Below the pieces are notes generated by a model. That model had not been told where the DNA came from and did not search any database. It saw nothing but the letters and a program-made list of their open reading frames with translations. A stretch of DNA of 64,000 bases from contig OZ252150.1 of NCBI GenBank assembly GCA_965248775.1, positions 1,984,001-2,048,000 of the forward strand, in the 5' to 3' direction. The stretch is from JBHHUI01 sp965248775 (GTDB taxonomy: Bacteria; Chloroflexota; Anaerolineae; Anaerolineales; JBHHUI01). Each line of letters starts with the position of its first letter. Position 1 is the first letter of the stretch. Made by a program: the position numbers and the translations under genes. Below, piece by piece: positions 36,755 through 45,462 of the stretch.

Positions 36755-37965
36755 AACGAACGGAGTGGCACCGGCGCGATCACGATCAGGAACAAGAATA
36801 ACGTCACGATTGCCAGGAAGCGACGGCCCGGATCGAGGGGCGTGATCTCGTCCAGCAATTCGGCATGCCGTCGCCCCATAATAAAGATCAGCCCAGCCCA
36901 CAACCACCAACCCTGCCAGACAAACCCGAGCAAGACCAGCACACCAATAATCACCGGTAGCAACGAGCTCACGCGCCGACCCAGCAGCACGAACATCGTA
37001 TGCCCGCCATCCAACTGCCCGGCCGGGATCAGGTTCAACCCTGTGACGAGCAAACCCGCCCAACCTGCCCACGCCACCGGATGAACAGTCACATCGAGCG
37101 CGCCCGCCGGTGAAGGCTGCCCGGTGAAGAAGTAGACAATCCAATACAGGACCGGATTCAGCCCTTCATAAGAGACCGGTTCCGGCAACAACTTCCCAAA
37201 TACGACGAATTTGCTGAACAGATAAAAGAGCGAGTTGCCTTCCATGCTGAAGCCAGTTTGGGGCAACGTAGTTAGCTCCGACAGGTTAAGCCCGATCCAC
37301 AATACTGGAATCGCCACAATAAACCCGGCAAGGGGGCCGGCAATGCCAATGTCGAGCAGCACCCGCCGGTTGCGGATCGGAGCTTTCATCTGGATAACCG
37401 CACCCAGAGTTCCAAACACACTCAGTGGGAATGGTAGCGGCAGAAAATATGGCAGTGTCACCGGGGCGCGATGATAACGCGCGGCGAAATAATGTCCAAA
37501 TTCATGCGCACCGAGAATGCCCAACAGGCTCACCGCAAACGGCCAACCGGTCCATAGGAGTTGAAAACCGGCCAAGAGCAATTCGTTCGGATCCGTCACC
37601 GGTTCATCAAAAGCGAGTATCGCCCCGGTGAATAACACGCTGAACAAAGTGACGATGAAAAGAATCAGATTTACCAGTGGATTCGATGGCTTTATTTCAA
37701 CTAATCCGGGCATCGCGACGATCACATGCCGGTCATCTTCGGTCCGAAACAGCGGCGTGTGTTTCTGTTCCCGAAAAGATTTTTCTAATTGGTCATATGC
37801 ACGCTCAGGTTCGGTAATGAGTTGTCCACGAAAGCGGACGGTGTAGCTCTCGGAGCGACCCAGGATCATGTCATCGATCGACATGACCTGCATGACAGCC
37901 TCGCGAAGCTTGGAGGCTGCATCGGATGGGGTTCCGTTGGGCTGCGACGTGAGTCGCTCGAGCAT
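36751..37965 (-). CDS. Site-2 protease (M50) family membrane metalloprotease
   Basis: 404 residues. The zinc motif HEFGH lies in the helix LLGILGAHEFGHYFAARY, and the second ligand in NLIPAGQLDGGH (the NPxxxxxxDG region). At least six membrane helices. The N-terminal ~85 residues form a soluble segment absent from minimal S2P proteins. Family members cleave membrane-bound regulators. It ends inside the MoeA-PBP stop (4-bp overlap) and its ATG lies 45 bp downstream of tRNA-Sec on the same strand, with which it could be co-transcribed. Confidence 0.87.
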   Translation of the reverse strand: MLERLTSQPNGTPSDAASKLREAVMQVMSIDDMILGRSESYTVRFRGQLITEPERAYDQLEKSFREQKHTPLFRTEDDRHVIVAMPGLVEIKPSNPLVNLILFIVTLFSVLFTGAILAFDEPVTDPNELLLAGFQLLWTGWPFAVSLLGILGAHEFGHYFAARYHRAPVTLPYFLPLPFPLSVFGTLGAVIQMKAPIRNRRVLLDIGIAGPLAGFIVAIPVLWIGLNLSELTTLPQTGFSMEGNSLFYLFSKFVVFGKLLPEPVSYEGLNPVLYWIVYFFTGQPSPAGALDVTVHPVAWAGWAGLLVTGLNLIPAGQLDGGHTMFVLLGRRVSSLLPVIIGVLVLLGFVWQGWWLWAGLIFIMGRRHAELLDEITPLDPGRRFLAIVTLFLFLIVIAPVPLRSF

Positions 37966-38009
37966 AGAGTTCTCCTAAAACGTTGACCGACCTACTTGAA
38001 ATTGTAAGG

Positions 38010-38103
38010 CGGGGATGGATGGGAGTCGAACCCACCGTGGCTCGCTGAACGACCCACCAACGGTTTTGAAGACCGCGGAGCCCACCAGGACTCAACCACC
38101 CCC
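38010..38103 (-). tRNA. selC: tRNA-Sec (anticodon UCA)
   Basis: About 94 nt with an 8-bp acceptor stem (GGGGGTGG / CCATCCCC with one G-U), a long variable arm, anticodon loop CTTCAAA with anticodon TCA, and T arm GGGTTCGACTCCC. The extended acceptor and the loop are diagnostic of selenocysteine tRNA. The 3' end reads discriminator G then CC, so CCA is at most partly encoded. It implies selA/serK-sepS, selB and selD elsewhere in the genome. Confidence 0.9.
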
Positions 38104-38117
38104 CCAAGAGCTTTGCA

Positions 38118-38147
38118 AGGATACGCGATGGCAGCGATTTAAGTCAA
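38118..38147 (-). promoter_or_regulatory. Candidate promoter of tRNA-Sec
   Basis: On the minus strand TTGACT (38142-38147) and TATCCT (38118-38123) with 18-bp spacing; predicted start about 7 nt before the tRNA 5' end. Confidence 0.5.
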
Positions 38148-38183
38148 GGGAGACAAATTAAATGCCTATGGAATGCTTAATTC

Positions 38184-38212
38184 TTGACATCGCATTCTGT
38201 GTCCGTTAGAAT
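38184..38212 (+). promoter_or_regulatory. Strong sigma-70 promoter of the tRNA-Phe/Gly/Cys cluster
   Basis: Consensus TTGACA (38184-38189), 17-bp spacer, TAGAAT (38207-38212), about 25 bp upstream of the first tRNA. Confidence 0.8.
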
Positions 38213-38244
38213 ACTCCAGCGCTAGAAAAATAGCGTTATAACCG

Positions 38245-38317
38245 GCCGAGGTAGCTCAGTTGGTAGAGCAACGCACTGAAAATGCGTGGGTCCCCAGTTC
38301 AAGTCTGGGCCTCGGCA
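38245..38317 (+). tRNA. tRNA-Phe (GAA)
   Basis: 73 nt; acceptor GCCGAGG / CCTCGGC, anticodon loop CTGAAAA, T arm with GTTCAAG. First of three co-oriented tRNAs behind one promoter. Confidence 0.93.
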
Positions 38318-38344
38318 CCTCGGCCAGCTAAATGGCCTGTAAGC

Positions 38345-38417
<73 letters not shown>

Positions 38418-38498
38418 CTGTTAGCAGATGTGGCAGATAGCAGATGGGGAGCAATTCCATTGGCTATCTGCCATGTGCTATAAGACATCGGCCGAAAT

Positions 38499-38570
38499 GG
38501 CGACGTGGCCAAGTGGTAAGGCAGGGGCCTGCAAAGCCCTTATTCGCGGGTTCGAATCCCGCCGTCGCCT
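38499..38570 (+). tRNA. tRNA-Cys (GCA)
   Basis: 72 nt; acceptor GGCGACG / CGTCGCC, anticodon loop CTGCAAA, T loop TTCGAAT. The 80-bp spacer before it contains an imperfect inverted repeat (GCAGATGGCAG-like units, 38426-38484) that could be a processing or attenuation structure. Confidence 0.93.
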
Positions 38571-38774
38571 CTGACAATATGTACGATAGACGATAGTCAC
38601 AAGCCCATATATAGCGGTTCTCTGGCGGATACAAATCTTGTGTTTTGACGATGCCCCTGCTCTATGCGCTTGGCCAAGTCAATAATTCAATGGGGTGAGC
38701 GGAGGGCATTGCTTCTCCGTTAGACCAATATATCCATCTACACCAAATATCTAATCTCATAAGGGAGAGAAACA

Positions 38775-39104
38775 ATGGCAGGGAAATTTGAACTCAAAGC
38801 TGCAAAGAGTGGCAAATTCCGTTTCAATTTGAAAGCTGGGAACAATCTCGTCATATTCACAAGCGAAGCCTACAACACTAAGCGCGCGGCATTGAACGGC
38901 ATTGAGTCCGTGAGAAAGAACGCGGTCAAGGAATCCAACTATGATGTTCGCAAAGCAAAGAACGGCAAGCCATACTTTGTGTTGCTAGCGCTCAATAAAA
39001 AGGTCATCGGTCGTAGTCAAATGTATTCCCGAAATTCGTCTATGCGTAAAGGCATGGCATCAGTGAAAACCCATGCCCCCAAGGCGAAACTCGTTGAGGT
39101 CTAG
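38775..39104 (+). CDS. DUF1508 (YegP-like) tandem-repeat protein
   Basis: 109 residues made of two DUF1508 units: GKFRFNLKAGNNLVIFTSEAY (quoted in part: KFRFNLKAGNN) with AALNGIESVRKNA, and GKPYFVLLALNKKVIGRSQMY (part: KPYFVLLALNK) with MRKGMASVKTHA. Basic, cytoplasmic, no known activity; found across bacteria, often stress-related. AAGGGAGAG lies upstream of the ATG. Followed by a weak terminator hairpin. Confidence 0.85.
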   Translation: MAGKFELKAAKSGKFRFNLKAGNNLVIFTSEAYNTKRAALNGIESVRKNAVKESNYDVRKAKNGKPYFVLLALNKKVIGRSQMYSRNSSMRKGMASVKTHAPKAKLVEV

Positions 39105-39178
39105 AATCTCAAAATCGGATACGAACTGACCGACTAAGGAGTGACCCTGGCTTCCTAGCATCACTTCTCTGCTATCGA

Positions 39179-39218
39179 ACGGACGGCTGCCTACTGGACA
39201 AGTAGTGGTCGTCCGTTT
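39179..39218 (+). terminator. Possible terminator after the DUF1508 gene
   Basis: ACGGACG / CGTCCGT stem with a long loop followed by TTT; moderate strength. Confidence 0.4.
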
Positions 39219-39312
39219 CTGATTCCAACGGGTGATATATTTTTTTCCTTCACGTTTAATACTCTCGTGAATAGCCACTCCGTCTCGCAGCCAAGACCGC
39301 AACGCTGGCAGC

Positions 39313-39337
39313 AAAACGCCCGACGTATAGCCGGGCG
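39313..39337 (-). terminator. Terminator of the surface-protein gene
   Basis: On the minus strand CGCCCG-(9-13 nt)-CGGGCG followed by TTTT, 25 bp after the stop codon at 39363. Confidence 0.75.
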
Positions 39338-39362
39338 CTAAGATTATTCGCTCTCGAGAATG

Positions 39363-40362
39363 TTATGCCACCTGCCGCCTGCGCCACATAATTCCACCAC
39401 CCGTCAGCACAACGACTGCCAAAACGAGCCACACTACCGGCGCGACATCAGTCCCTGTTGCCGGGAGTGCTGTCGGCGTGACGGCCAGCAGGCCGAACTG
39501 TGTGAAGTGGTCGGCTATTCCGCAGGTCTCGTTGGTATTTGCAGATGTCGCTCGCAAGGGCTGCCACATTGCACCATCAAAGAAACCAACCCGAAGGCTG
39601 GATGCAGCACCGCCAGCCTTCAATATATCGGCATTTGTGTGGCTCAGACACACTGTCAATGCGCTGTCGAACGTGGCCAGTCCGGTGTCGGTCGTCAGGT
39701 CTACCCGCGAACCGACCAGCGAATAGCCAATCGGTGCAGCTGTCGTCTGTGGGTTCTCATTCGGTGTGCACAGGAAGCGTGTTCCATCGGCGACGACATT
39801 CGCGGGCACCGTAACGCTGACATTGCCATCTGTGACCGGACAGCTGAACGTCCCACCCGACACGCCCATTGCGTACCCCGACACTGCTTCGGCAGCGACA
39901 GCCGGTTCATATGCGACCACAGCAGCGCCGTTTGCTGCTCCGTTGATTCCACCGCTGTGCTGGATGACGAAGTCTTTGCGCCCGCCCGCATCCTTACATG
40001 TATCACCGACGATTTCATATCCCGACGGCACAAGGACGCAGATTTGGCCGTCTTTTGTGTAGATTTGCACATCACCCTGAAAGTGGTTGCCGCCGTTGCA
40101 GGCGGTGTCCACGCAGACGTGGCCATACGAGGCGTTGAGATGATAGGCCGCGCCACCGATCAACTCTGTTGGGCTGTCCAAAGTGTCGGCGTTGGCGTCC
40201 GGGCCGCTATCGGTCGTTGTGGTGGGTGTGGTGGTTGTAAGGCATGAATCGCTGATGGCAAGAGCAGAATAGGTGCGGTTCGTGATGCTCGCCTTGACCA
40301 CGGTCAACAGCCCGGTGGTCTGGTTGACGGTGTAGATGGTGTCGTTACTTGATATCAAATAC
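39363..40362 (-). pseudogene. Sortase-type (LPATG) cell-surface protein, C-terminal part
   Basis: About 330 codons remain. The C terminus has LPATGTD, a hydrophobic helix (VVWLVLAVVVLTGGGIMW) and RRRQ, the classic sortase cell-wall sorting signal. Upstream are an ISSNDTIYTVNQTTGLLTVV propeller-type repeat, a Thr-rich linker and a Cys-containing region (CVDTACNGGNHF, CVLVPSGYEIVG). The N terminus and signal peptide are lost because an IS3 element starts at 40363 inside the gene. A reading that continues to 40433 uses IS sequence. In a Chloroflexota genome an LPXTG-like signal is of interest because most members lack a thick cell wall. Confidence 0.75.
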
Positions 40363-40673
40363 TGACCTGCTCCCCATAAACTGATCCAGATTTTGAGATA
40401 GGATCGGAGCCAAAAGGGAGCAGCAAATGTCAAGGAAACGCTATAACGCGGAAGAGATCATCAGTAAGTTGCGAGAAGCAGAAGTGCTGTTGAGCCAGGA
40501 TAAAACGGTCAGCGAGGCCGTGCGGAAACTAGCAATCAGCGAACAGACCTATTACCGTTGGAAGAAAGAATACGGGGGTCTGGATAAAACACAGGCAAGA
40601 AAACTAAAAGACCTCGAAAAAGAGAACCTGCAGCTGAAAAAGCTGGTTGCTGATCTATCTCTGGATAATGCAA

Positions 40674-40698
40674 CACAGTCGGGTGCGACTGCACTCGG
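40674..40698. repeat. Palindromic mini-insert m1 (25 bp) at the orfA/orfB junction
   Basis: Removing CACAGTCGGGTGCGACTGCA and the following 5 bases restores the orfA ending NAILKEVLSKK-stop. The insert contains hairpin CAGTC-GGGTGC-GACTG. Confidence 0.6.
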
Positions 40699-40798
40699 TA
40701 CTGAAAGAAGTGCTCTCAAAAAAGTAATCTCACCGGACAGACGGCGAGCAGCGGTTGATCAGGTCCAGCAGGTGCTGGATGTATCAAAGCGCCGAGCC

Positions 40799-40834
40799 TC
40801 GCGTAGCACACTGGCGCGTGCGACGTGACAAGTG
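40799..40834. repeat. Mini-insert m2 (36 bp) in orfB
   Basis: Removing it restores RRACRVIGQP. It includes CACACTGGCGCGTG and is partly self-complementary; exact ends may shift by one or two bases. Confidence 0.5.
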
Positions 40835-40949
40835 TGTCGGGTGATTGGACAGCCCTAGAAGCACGCAACGCTATGAAAAACGCTCATTGGATGATGAAGA
40901 ACAGTTGCGCGAGCGGATTGTGTATCTAGCCAGCCGCTTTGGGCGCTAC

Positions 40950-40973
40950 CCAGTCCCGGCGCCTGGACGGGGC
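40950..40973. repeat. Mini-insert m3 (24 bp, in frame) in orfB
   Basis: Removing it restores RFGRY-GYRRV, the expected IS3 OrfB sequence. CCAG and CTGG arms enclose TCCCGGCGC; it resembles the insert at 44128-44155 in an unrelated transposase. Confidence 0.6.
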
Positions 40974-41209
40974 GGCTACCGCAGAGTGACAGCGCTGCTG
41001 CGAGCAGAAGGCTGGCAGGTCAACCATAAGCGAGTGGAGCGCATCTGGCGTCAGGTAGGGCTAAAAGTGCCTCATAAACAGCCCAAACGAGGTCGACTGT
41101 GGATCAACAATGGTTCAACGCTCCGCTTGCGTCCTGAATTTTCCAAACATGTCTGGAGTTATGACTTTATGCAGGATCGCACACACGATGGCAAGACATT
41201 TCGAATTCT

Positions 41210-42028
41210 GGTAGTGGTTACATGGTAACTGATGGGGACCACGCTGTATTGTAGTAATGGAGATACAACTTGAGTACAGCTTCATGGTAAACGTCGGACT
41301 TGGAGAAAGAAAGAGTTTTGCGCACGAAGCGAGCCAGTCTCTGGCGCAAGGTGTTGTTCCAGCGTTCCACGTGAGATGTCTGGCCGCTTTCTTTGCCGAC
41401 ACTTTGGTGAGTGTCGTTTGGTAAAACCTTCTGGTAAGCGTGCCAGAAGTCGCTGAAGGAGCAACACGCTTTGTAGGATGCTGGGATGGATTTCCATAAC
41501 GCGCGACAACTTTTTTCACTGCGGTCGCCAATAAAATAGGCCACCACTTGGCGCGTGCGCCGACACAGCGCGACCCATATCCAACGTTTATCGTTTTTTG
41601 TGCGTACAAATGACCATAATTCATCCAATTCCAGCACATCATCCGTTTTTACGGTTTCTAAAGTGTCAGCCAGGTTCGGCATAGCGCCGGCCTTCTCCAG
41701 AATCCAGCGTGCTAATGTCTGCCGCGCGATGCCAAAGATGCGCTCAATGCCGCGCATACTGGCTCGCTCTCGATAGGTGCGTAGGACAAATTCTCTGATG
41801 AACTCAGGATAAGAACGGCTTTGCGGTTCCAACATTCCATAAGCGGCGCAATCGAGACAATGAAACTTCTGACCGCCTTTATAGTCTGTACCATTCTTGA
41901 CAATGTTGAGGCTCCTGCACTTTGAACACTCATGCGTGATGACACTCTGGATCATTTTGGCGCTCCTCTGTTTGGCAGGCCAACAACTTACTTTTTCCAG
42001 ACTCATCAGTCAACATGTAACCACTACC
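41210..42028 (-). mobile_element. IS1-family insertion sequence, copy 2 (819 bp)
   Basis: Inverted repeats GGTAGTGGTTACATG at 41210-41224 and its complement at 42014-42028. Perfect 8-bp target duplication CGAATTCT (41202-41209 and 42029-42036). Appears identical to copy 1. It inserted in IS3-A orfB; without it, TFRIL continues as NII. Confidence 0.92.
41218..41955 (-). CDS. IS1-family transposase (copy 2)
   Basis: Protein identical to that of copy 1 over all 245 residues: zinc-ribbon CSKC/CLDC, HTH around GIARQTLARWI, and DDE residues in DELWSF, FSDFWHAY and HVERWNN. GAGGAG precedes the ATG at 41955. Identity of two copies 33 kb apart argues for recent transposition activity. Confidence 0.9.
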   Translation of the reverse strand: MIQSVITHECSKCRSLNIVKNGTDYKGGQKFHCLDCAAYGMLEPQSRSYPEFIREFVLRTYRERASMRGIERIFGIARQTLARWILEKAGAMPNLADTLETVKTDDVLELDELWSFVRTKNDKRWIWVALCRRTRQVVAYFIGDRSEKSCRALWKSIPASYKACCSFSDFWHAYQKVLPNDTHQSVGKESGQTSHVERWNNTLRQRLARFVRKTLSFSKSDVYHEAVLKLYLHYYNTAWSPSVTM

Positions 42029-42045
42029 CGAATTCTCAACATCAT

Positions 42046-42125
42046 ACCGACCCAGTTTCATGACCCAGTGCATTCACACCGTCACGTGCAGACGGCATCG
42101 TGATGACTGGGCGTTCGGTACTGGG
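42046..42125. repeat. Palindromic repeat A (80 bp) with CCCAGT modules
   Basis: Begins ACCGACCCAGTTTCATGACC and ends GGGCGTTCGGTACTGGG. It is the near reverse complement of the outer parts of repeat B, with the central CACGTGC hairpin in the other orientation. It lies where IS3-A orfB stops. Confidence 0.7.
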
Positions 42126-42322
42126 CTTCACTTGGTGGTTTTTTCAGGGGAGTCTTCTATTCACCTTGAGTATAATCTGACACGATGGTGAGAACGCAAA
42201 TTTCGAAGTTCAGAGCCAAACACGATTCACTGATAACAAATAGATTTGCCCTACCAGGTTCATGGTTGAGAAATACTGATGCTTGGAAGAATTAGCCCAA
42301 TTCGTTACATACAACCCTCACT

Positions 42323-42905
42323 ATGAAGGGAATATCTCTATTTCAGTGGGTCGTCGGTGCAATTTTCCGCTTAGTTGGTTGGCAAGTTGTCGGGGAACTA
42401 CCGGACGTGTCAAAATTTGTATTCATTGCGGCTCCCCATACCAGCTCGTGGGACTTTCCCATTATGCTCGGAGTCTCATATGTCCTCGGTGCACGAATTA
42501 ATTGGTTTGGCAAAGACGATCTCTTTCGACCTCCGTTCGGGTGGATTTTCCGAATGTTGGGGGGTATCCCAATCAATCGCCGTGTCCGTGTACCTACAGG
42601 CATGGTCAAAAAAGCGGTAATTGAGTTTCAGACGCGAGAACGATTTATATTGGCCGTTTCATCCCGAGGGGACTCGAAAAAGGACAAATGTTTGGAAAAG
42701 CGGCTTTTATCACATTGCATCTAAGGCGAAGGTGCCCATTGTCTTTGGATTTATAGACTTCCAAAGAAAAATATCGGGGATCGGAGGAGTGCTCTCTCCA
42801 AGCGGGGACATTGAAACTGATTTGGATGAAATCCGAAAATTCTATTCTGGTATTACGGCGATGCATCCAGAGCAGATGGGTGAAATAAGGATAGCGAGCA
42901 CATAG
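42323..42905 (+). pseudogene. PlsC-like 1-acylglycerol-3-phosphate acyltransferase with +1 frameshift
   Basis: The first frame has the catalytic block AAPHTSSWDF (HX4D variant) and GGIPINRR, and runs to ERFILAVS. The rest continues in another frame as PEGTRKRTNVWKSGFYHIA and VPIVFGFIDFQRK, ending RKFYSGITAMHPEQ. Deleting one base (T at about 42662) restores LAVSPEGTRK, the standard EGTR motif. The enzyme would acylate lysophosphatidate or a related lipid at the membrane. The gene sits between IS remnants; mutation and sequencing error are both possible. Confidence 0.75.
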
Positions 42906-43134
42906 TTCTTGTCGTTCGCACGCATCTGGCTAAAGCGTCTTCTAATCAAACGCAATTAGCGCCTCATCGAAATTGCAAACGGGTATCGAATTTCTGATGG
43001 TATTTGAGAACTCTGAACAACGCGCACGGAATATTCGAAACAACATGTCGTTTCGAATGCTCCGATCACATCCATTTGAGAATGATATTAGTGATTGAAA
43101 GACAGAGGACCCGAGCGGTGGTGGAATAATTTCC

Positions 43135-43565
43135 ATGGAAAATCAAGGGCTCTCTCAGATTGGAAGTCTAATCGGGCGGGGACGGGTTGCCGAAGTTTTT
43201 ACTTGGGGTGATGATCTTGCTCTCAAGTTATTCTACAAGGGCCGTTCATCAGATTCGATAAGGCAGGAAGCTCGTATTAGTCGCTTAGTCCATGAAACTG
43301 GCCTAGCTACACCAGCGTCAGGAAACATTGTTGAAGTAAATGGCAGGCAGGGGATTATTTACGAGCGGTTGGTCGGGCCATCCATGTTAGCCGATATGTC
43401 AACGAAACCGTGGAAACTCATCCGCTCCGCGCAAACGCTGGCGACACTGCATGCTTCGATGCACCATCAAGTCATCTCTGAACTTCCAAGACAACGGCAA
43501 GCGCTGCGGGATAGCATCTCGTCGGTCAGCGTATTAGGGGATCTCAAAGTAAAAGCAGTCTCAAG
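43135..43565 (+). pseudogene. APH-type phosphotransferase, N-terminal half, split by IS91-like element
   Basis: About 143 codons of an aminoglycoside/choline/homoserine-kinase-like N-lobe: GRGRVAEVFTWGDDLALKLF has the nucleotide-binding strand and Lys, followed by HETGLATPASG and IIYERLVGPSMLADM (hinge). The frame ends at the insertion after KVKAVS, next to the tetranucleotide CAAG (43562-43565). The second half is at 46205-46597 in the same orientation. Start ATG 43135; weak ribosome site. Substrate unknown. Confidence 0.8.
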
Positions 43566-43910
43566 TTGATTGTAGCTGAAAGCTGATGACTGGAAAAGCG
43601 CATCGTCTGGAGCATATCTTGCACATGAATCACTGGTGCCCGACTGTGAGCCCCGGCGATCATGCTTTTCCACCCACAGACCACTTACGGAAGCGACCGC
43701 TTCCGGCAAATATTCATCGACCATTGGCATCGCTGGCTAGATCTCCACGAAGAAGATATCCCCGCTGACCAACGCGCCTACATCCGCAAAACCATCCAAC
43801 AGATGCTGGGCTGTCGCAACCCACAATCCGGCTACGCGCGCTACGTGTGTCCGGGATGCGGCGACGAGCGCATTGTGCCGTTTAGTTGCAAGACCCGCTT
43901 TTGTCCTTCG

Positions 43911-44037
43911 CCCAGTACCGAACGCCCAGTCACCCAGTCACGAATGAACTGGGTCGCACAGTCACGTGCGGACTGCATCGTGATGATGAATGCACTGGGT
44001 CATGACGAATGCACTGGGTCGTGAAACTGGGTCGGTA
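43911..44037. repeat. Palindromic repeat B (127 bp) inside the IS91-like transposase gene
   Basis: Starts CCCAGTACCGAACGCCCAGT and ends GAAACTGGGTCGGTA. It contains at least six CCCAGT/ACTGGG modules in alternating orientation and a central CAGTCACGTGCGGACTG hairpin. A clean insertion between the codons for Ser and Cys of CPS-CGKVR; length 127 bp shifts the frame by one. Confidence 0.75.
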
Positions 44038-44127
44038 TGTGGCAAGGTTCGCACCGACGAGTGGGTCAACCGCATCGCGCAGGAACTGCTCGACGTGCCG
44101 CATCTACATCTCACGCTTACCACCCCG

Positions 44128-44155
44128 TCCAGAACCGGGACGGGACTGGGTCGCT
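44128..44155. repeat. Palindromic mini-insert B2 (about 28 bp) in the IS91-like transposase gene
   Basis: Contains CCAGAACCGGGACGGGACTGG with CCAG/CTGG ends, followed by GTCG. It separates HLTLTTP from QELRQTCHADRRLL and shifts the frame. Confidence 0.55.
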
Positions 44156-44609
44156 CAGGAACTCCGTCAGACATGCCACGCTGATCGCCGTCTACTCGAT
44201 GTCATGCTTAAAGTGGCTGCCGAATCGGTCCGCCAGGTAGTAGAAGATGATCACCCTGGCCTGCGCATCGGCCTGATTTATACTTGCCACACCTTTGGCC
44301 GGGATTTGGGATTTAAGCCCCACGTCCATCTCGTTACAACGAAAGGCGGGCTGGACACAGATAACAACTGGGTCGAAATTGATGGCATCCCCGGTGGCAA
44401 GCTCTCAGTGCGATGGCGCTACCTGCTTTGCAAGGAACTGCGTCGTTTGCGTCCCTATGACTCAGCGCTGCGGGCGACGATTTACGACCTGTATCGCAGA
44501 TTTCGCGGCTTTCAGGTTTACACCGATAGTTTTTACCCACGGGGCCTCGAGGCCGCAAAATACATCGGGCGCTATCTTGGTCATCCGCCCCTCGCAACAT
44601 CTCACATCA

Positions 44610-44658
44610 CCCAGTATACCGACCCAGTTTCACGACCCAGTTCATTCGTACGACTGGT
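44610..44658. repeat. Palindromic repeat C (about 49 bp)
   Basis: CCCAGTATACCGACCCAGTT then CACGACCCAGTTCATTCG and ACTGGT. Shares TACCGACCCAGTTTCA with repeat A and, in reverse, with repeat B. IS3-B begins directly after it. Confidence 0.65.
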
Positions 44659-44684
44659 ATTACCCCGATTCAGTGGACAGTTGG

Positions 44685-45462
44685 TTAAGCCACTAAAGGT
44701 AATTGTTCATAGGCATGTGGGCTCATGTAATCCAGGGCCGAATGCATCCGTTGCCGATTGTAAAACACTTCGACATAGTCAAAGACGCTGGTGCGAGCAG
44801 CGGCCCGGCTGGCGTACAGTTGCTGGTATACACACTCGGATTTCAGGCTGGCAAAGAAGCTCTCCATGGGGGCGTTATCGTAGCAGTTTCCCCTTCGGCT
44901 CATACTGGGCGTGATGTCATGAAGCTTGCGCAGCGCCTGATACTCAGCGCTGGCGTACTGACTCCCCCGGTCAGAATGATGGATGAGACCTGGCGGCGGT
45001 TTTCGCGAACGCAGAGCCATCTCCAAAGCATCCAAAGTCAGTTGGCGGCCCAAGCGTTTGCCGAGTGCCCAGCCACACTTCGTTAGGCGCAGTGGCCGTG
45101 AAGTCCTGAACGAGCAAATTCGGCGCTACGGGCAGGCTGTGCTTCGACTGGGTTGTCACCTTGTAGCTCCGTTTGCGTCGGGCTTGCAGGCCATGCAGGC
45201 GCAACAGACGGGCCACCCGGTTGTGGCCGCAGCGGATGCCGCGGTCCTGTAGTTCGCGGTGAATGCGCGGACAGCCATAGACGCCGCGATGCTGCTCAAA
45301 GATCGCTCTGATCTCGCGTCCCAACGCCTGGCTGGCTTGCTCGCGCGGGCTGACCGGCCGCTTGCGCCAGGCGTAGTAGCCGCTACGTGTGACTTGCAGT
45401 ACCCGACACATCAGACTGATGCTGTACTCGCCTTTGTGTTCGTCAATGAAGCGAAATCTCAC
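44685..45462 (-). pseudogene. IS3-family transposase OrfB, internally deleted
   Basis: The upstream part has RFRFIDEHKGEYSISLMCRV, RSGYYAWRKRP, HRGVYGCPRIHREL and APNEVWL (45020-45462). The downstream part has GRQLTLDALEMALRSRKPPP, HHSDRGSQYAS with the second Asp, and CYDNAPMESFFASLK with the catalytic Glu (44685-45053). The ~45-residue segment with the first catalytic Asp (normally DITY) is missing between them and the frame changes, so the enzyme cannot be active. Confidence 0.82.

Larger units (their letters stand above)
40427..42045 (+). pseudogene. IS3-family (IS407-like) transposase OrfA/OrfB, broken
   Basis: OrfA begins MSRKRYNAEEIISKLREAEV with an HTH (VSEAVRKLAISEQTYYRWKK) and a leucine-zipper region. 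Just before its natural end (ILKEVLSKK) a 25-bp insert shifts the frame into OrfB (VISPDRRRAAVDQVQQVLDV). A 36-bp insert near 40799 and a 1-bp change near 40856 break OrfB. A 24-bp in-frame insert separates RFGRY from GYRRVTALLRAEGW. The HTH/IN region continues to SYDFMQDRTHDGKTFRIL with the first catalytic Asp. IS1 then interrupts it, and five codons later the frame meets repeat A. The remaining catalytic residues are absent. Not functional. Confidence 0.8.
40363..42157 (+). mobile_element. IS3-family element A (IS407-like), degenerate, carrying an IS1 and several palindromic inserts
   Basis: The left end TGACCTGCTCCCCATAAACT at 40363 interrupts the LPATG gene. orfA and orfB remnants follow. 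An IS1 copy (41210-42028) and repeat A (42046-42125) are inside. The right limit is uncertain: TTTTTTCAGGGGAGTC near 42140 weakly resembles the complement of the left end. More than half of orfB is missing. Confidence 0.65.
43662..44609 (+). pseudogene. IS91-family (Y2-type) transposase, broken by palindromic inserts
   Basis: Recognisable in three frames: N-terminal zinc-binding part (YVCPGCGDERIVPFSCKTRF-CPS, ending at 43910), then CGKVRTDEWVNRIAQELL with HLTLTTP (44038-44127), then ELRQTCHADRRLLDVMLKVA, GFKPHVHLVTTKGGL (HUH region, His-x-His) and AAKYIGRYLGHPPLATSHIT. Repeat B (127 bp) and a 28-bp insert cause the two frame changes; repeat C and IS3-B follow the last segment. Restoring the frames yields CPSCGKVR without lost codons. 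The catalytic Tyr region may lie near AAKYIGRYL. Confidence 0.8.

Noticed and set aside
39360..40247. Plus-strand open frame of 295 codons
   Set aside because: Cys/Arg-rich antisense shadow of the LPATG surface-protein gene; no homology-like pattern.
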